Positions 61,505-64,000 of a DNA stretch of 64,000 bases are shown here, in pieces. Location: assembly GCF_020215665.1 (NCBI RefSeq), contig NZ_CP084061.1, positions 4,493,001 through 4,557,000 on the forward strand, in the 5' to 3' direction. Source of the DNA: Blautia parvula (GTDB taxonomy: Bacteria > Bacillota > Clostridia > Lachnospirales > Lachnospiraceae). The notes beneath the pieces were generated by a model. It searched no databases, had not been told where the DNA came from, and saw only the letters and a list, made by a program, of their open reading frames with translations. The position numbers and the translations under genes were made by a program. Every line of letters starts with the position of its first letter. Position 1 is the stretch's first letter.

Positions 61505-62494
61505 ATGCAGGAAGTTGAAAAGGTATTAGGACATGAGGAGGTTATCCGCCATTTACAAAATGCGGTTGCCATGGATCAGGTTTCTCATTCCTACATTTTT
61601 GCAGGAGAGAAAGGGAGCGGAAAAAAACTTCTGGCGAAGCTGTTTGCCATGACATTGCAATGCGAGAAGCACGGAAAAGAGCCGTGTCTGCAGTGCGGCT
61701 CATGTAAAAAGGCCATGAACAGGAATCATCCGGACATTATCTATGTCAGCCATCTGAAACCAAATTCCATTGGTATTGAGGATATCAGGGAACAGCTCAT
61801 TGCGGATGTGGAAATCAAACCCTATACAGGGCCTTATAAAATATATATTGTGGACGAAGCAGAGAAGATGACAGTCCAGGCACAGAACGCTCTTTTGAAA
61901 ACCATTGAGGAGCCGCCGGCCTATGCGGTGATTCTGCTTTTGGCGAACAACAATACCAGTCTTCTTCCAACCATCACGTCCAGGTGTGTGACCCTGAATT
62001 TCAAACCGGTCAGGGATGATCTGATCAAGAGTTATCTCATGGAGGAGCTGCACGTACCGGACTACCAGGCAGAGGTCAGCGTGGCGTTTGCCCAGGGAAA
62101 TGTAGGGAAGGCTAAGCAGATCGCAACGGCCGAGGATTTTGCCGACATGATGGATGCTGCCCTGAAGATTCTGAAGAAGGGGGACGGCATGGAGGTCTAC
62201 GAGATGGTGGATGCCATCAAGACACTCTCAGAGGAGAAGCATACGGTATATGAATATCTGGACCTGTTTTTAGTGTGGTTCAGGGATGTGCTGATGTTCA
62301 AAGCTACAAAAGAAGTGGACGGACTGGTGTTCCGTCAGGAATATAATGCAATCAAGGATCGTGCAGACAAGAGCTCTTACGAGGGACTGGAGAAAATCAT
62401 CCAGGCGATCGAAACAGCTAAGACACGTCTGCAGGCAAACGTTAATTTTGACTTAACCATGGAACTTCTGTTCCTTACAATCAGGGAGAACTAA
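61505..62494 (+). CDS. holB: DNA polymerase III delta' subunit
   Basis: Clamp-loader subunit of 329 residues. AAA+ fold with GEKGSGKKLLAKLF, whose final Lys replaces the Thr/Ser of a working Walker A, as expected for the non-ATP-binding delta'. Zinc module CEKHGKEPCLQCGSCKKAM; Walker B region KIYIVDEAEKMTVQAQNALLKTIEEPP; sensor-1 NNNTSLLPTITSRC. The ATG at 61505 has GAGGTG upstream. It is followed at once by ricT, the same order as in Bacillus (holB-yaaT). Confidence 0.95.
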   Translation: MQEVEKVLGHEEVIRHLQNAVAMDQVSHSYIFAGEKGSGKKLLAKLFAMTLQCEKHGKEPCLQCGSCKKAMNRNHPDIIYVSHLKPNSIGIEDIREQLIADVEIKPYTGPYKIYIVDEAEKMTVQAQNALLKTIEEPPAYAVILLLANNNTSLLPTITSRCVTLNFKPVRDDLIKSYLMEELHVPDYQAEVSVAFAQGNVGKAKQIATAEDFADMMDAALKILKKGDGMEVYEMVDAIKTLSEEKHTVYEYLDLFLVWFRDVLMFKATKEVDGLVFRQEYNAIKDRADKSSYEGLEKIIQAIETAKTRLQANVNFDLTMELLFLTIREN

Positions 62495-62495
62495 A

Positions 62496-63374
62496 ATGAC
62501 AAGAGTGATTGGAGTCAGATTCCGGAATGTGGGAAAAATCTATTATTTTTCTCCAAAGAATCTGGAGATAAAATCCGGCGACCATGTAATTGTGGAGACC
62601 GCAAGAGGTGTAGAATACGGAAACGTGGTTCTGCCCCCCAGGGATGTAGAGGATGAGAAGGTGGTTCAGCCTTTGAAAGAGGTCATCAGAATCGCCAATG
62701 CACAGGATGACAAGAAAGAGGAGAGCAACAGAAAGCGGGAAAAAGAAGCATACCAGATCTGTTTGAAGAAGATCAAAGAGCACGGGCTTGAGATGAAGCT
62801 GATCGATGTGGAATATACATTTGACAATAATAAAGTACTCTTTTACTTTACCGCGGACGGACGGATTGATTTCCGTGAGCTGGTGAAGGATCTGGCAGCT
62901 ATCTTTAAGACACGCATTGAACTGCGCCAGATTGGTGTCAGGGATGAGACAAAGATTCTGGGAGGCATCGGAATCTGCGGGCGTGCCCTGTGCTGTCATA
63001 CTTATCTGTCTGAATTTGCACCTGTTTCCATCAAAATGGCCAAGGAGCAGAATCTCTCTCTGAATCCCACCAAGATTTCAGGAGTCTGCGGAAGGCTTAT
63101 GTGCTGTCTGAAAAATGAGGAAGAGACATACGAGGAGCTGAACCGGAAACTGCCGGTTGTAGGAGACAGAGTGAACACACCGGAGGGTCTCAGAGGCGAA
63201 GTACAGAGTGTAAATGTGCTGCGCCAGCTTGTCAAAGTCATTGTAGATGTGGATGACGAGAAGGAAATTAGGGAATACGCTGTGGAGGATCTAAAATTCA
63301 AACCGCGGCAGAAAAAAGAAAAGATAAAACTGTCTGATGAAGAATTAAAAGCATTAAAGGAACTGGAGAAATGA
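62496..63374 (+). CDS. ricT: RicT/YaaT, PSP1-domain Fe-S regulatory subunit
   Basis: A 292-residue PSP1-domain protein. Family features: VIGVRFRNVGKIYYFSP, GDHVIVETARGVEYGNVV, and the cysteine-rich GGIGICGRALCCHTYL and ISGVCGRLMCCLKNEEETYEE that contribute Fe-S ligands in the Ric complex. In Bacillus, RicT with RicA and RicF helps RNase Y mature transcripts. It starts one base after the holB stop (AGGGAG within holB) and overlaps the next start codon. RicA/RicF genes are not in the window. Confidence 0.94.
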   Translation: MTRVIGVRFRNVGKIYYFSPKNLEIKSGDHVIVETARGVEYGNVVLPPRDVEDEKVVQPLKEVIRIANAQDDKKEESNRKREKEAYQICLKKIKEHGLEMKLIDVEYTFDNNKVLFYFTADGRIDFRELVKDLAAIFKTRIELRQIGVRDETKILGGIGICGRALCCHTYLSEFAPVSIKMAKEQNLSLNPTKISGVCGRLMCCLKNEEETYEELNRKLPVVGDRVNTPEGLRGEVQSVNVLRQLVKVIVDVDDEKEIREYAVEDLKFKPRQKKEKIKLSDEELKALKELEK

Positions 63375-64000
63375 AATCTCTGATTATGGAAAATGAACGT
63401 CTGGATGACCTTCAGAACGGCTACATGCTGATTCAGAATCCAAAACAGTTTTGTTTCGGAATAGACGCAGTGCTTCTCGCCTGGTTTGCCAGGGTAAAAC
63501 CGGGTGAGAATGCATTGGATATGGGGACGGGGACTGGCATCGTCCCTATTTTGCTGAAAGCCAGGTACCCGCAGGGGCATTTTACGGGACTGGAGATCCA
63601 GGAGGAGAGCGCGGCGCTGGCCAGACGGAGCGTGGCTTACAACGGACTGGATGCAGATATTTCCATTGAAACGGGTGACATCAGGGAGGCGGCGAAGACT
63701 TTCGGAGCATCCTCTTTTGACGTGGTCACTACCAACCCGCCTTATATGATCGGAAGTCATGGTCTCGTAGGGGAAAACATGGCAAAGACCATTGCCCGCC
63801 ACGAAACCCTCTGTACACTGGAGGATGTGATCTCCCAGGCAGCCTCTGTTCTGGTGCCGAAAGGGAGATTCTACATGGTACACAGGCCATTTCGTCTGGC
63901 AGAAATTATGTCAACCATGGTAAAATACAGGATTGAACCCAAAAGGATGCGCCTTGTCTATCCCTATGTGGACAAGGAACCCAATCTTGTGCTCATAGAG
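63371..64000 (+). CDS. tRNA1(Val) (adenine37-N6)-methyltransferase-like protein, 3'-truncated by window edge
   Basis: The frame opens with ATG at 63371, overlapping the ricT stop by four bases (ATGA), and is still open at the right edge after 210 codons. It is a class I SAM-dependent methyltransferase: LDMGTGTGIVPILLKAR (motif I), LEIQEESAALARRS, and the N6-adenine motif TTNPPYM. N-terminal QNPKQFCFGIDAVLLAWFA is typical of the YfiC/YabB (TrmN6) family. Position after ricT matches Bacillus yabB, with yabA missing. Confidence 0.92.
   Translation, partial: MKSLIMENERLDDLQNGYMLIQNPKQFCFGIDAVLLAWFARVKPGENALDMGTGTGIVPILLKARYPQGHFTGLEIQEESAALARRSVAYNGLDADISIETGDIREAAKTFGASSFDVVTTNPPYMIGSHGLVGENMAKTIARHETLCTLEDVISQAASVLVPKGRFYMVHRPFRLAEIMSTMVKYRIEPKRMRLVYPYVDKEPNLVLIE

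Overview
The window reads as chromosomal DNA of a gut-type Firmicute, most likely a Lachnospiraceae (Blautia-like) species. The reasons are GGAGG ribosome sites, a SAM-I riboswitch before metK, a T-box leader before proS, many ATPase-less sugar ABC importers, YesM/YesN-type two-component regulation, an Rpn/PD-(D/E)XK transposase-family gene, and a right-hand end that keeps the Bacillus yaaO-tmk-...-holB-yaaT-yabB order with a guanylate-kinase-like gene in the tmk slot. The genus is inference; no rRNA or tRNA gene is present.

Layout. 1-8136: end of a LacI-like regulator, then an operon with a UroD-family (corrinoid methyltransferase-like) protein, a sugar ABC importer (binding lipoprotein plus two permeases) and a very large putative glycosidase. 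8261-10171 (minus strand): a small redox operon of ferredoxin-nitroreductase, ArsR repressor and flavodoxin-ferredoxin protein. 10398-19081: a sugar-acid (hexonate-type) catabolic region with a LarA-family nickel epimerase, zinc dehydrogenase, two GntR/FCD regulators, a GntP permease, an IlvD/Edd dehydratase and a KduD-like SDR; three 5' regions share the motif CGTRTGAYGTCT. 19094-20583: SAM riboswitch and metK. 20636-26048: XRE regulator, DUF234-type ATPase, HK/RR pair and an Rpn-family gene.

26365-33498: a second (Lpl/Ytc-type) sugar importer operon facing a YesM/YesN-type two-component system. 33654-49588: a long co-directional carbohydrate operon with Gfo/Idh/MocA dehydrogenase, ketose epimerase, fucose/arabinose-type isomerase, GH106-like enzyme, FGGY kinase, DeoC-type aldolase, GH2, zinc dehydrogenase, CE7 esterase and a second GH2. 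49947-55772: DUF4038 (GH140-like), DUF2961 (GH172) and a GH3 with swapped domain order. None of the glycosidases has a visible signal peptide, so imported oligosaccharides are probably dismantled in the cytoplasm. No importer ATPase is encoded here, which implies a shared MsmK-type ATPase elsewhere.

55905-64000: a proline T-box (specifier CCG), a 219-bp near-perfect inverted repeat, proS, an Orn/Lys/Arg decarboxylase-family gene, a guanylate-kinase-like gene, an array of 74-bp tandem repeats, holB, ricT and a 3'-truncated trmN6-like methyltransferase gene. The least explained structures are the giant inverted repeat, the 74-bp array, the shared hexonate operator motif and the isomerase-kinase-DeoC gene set.
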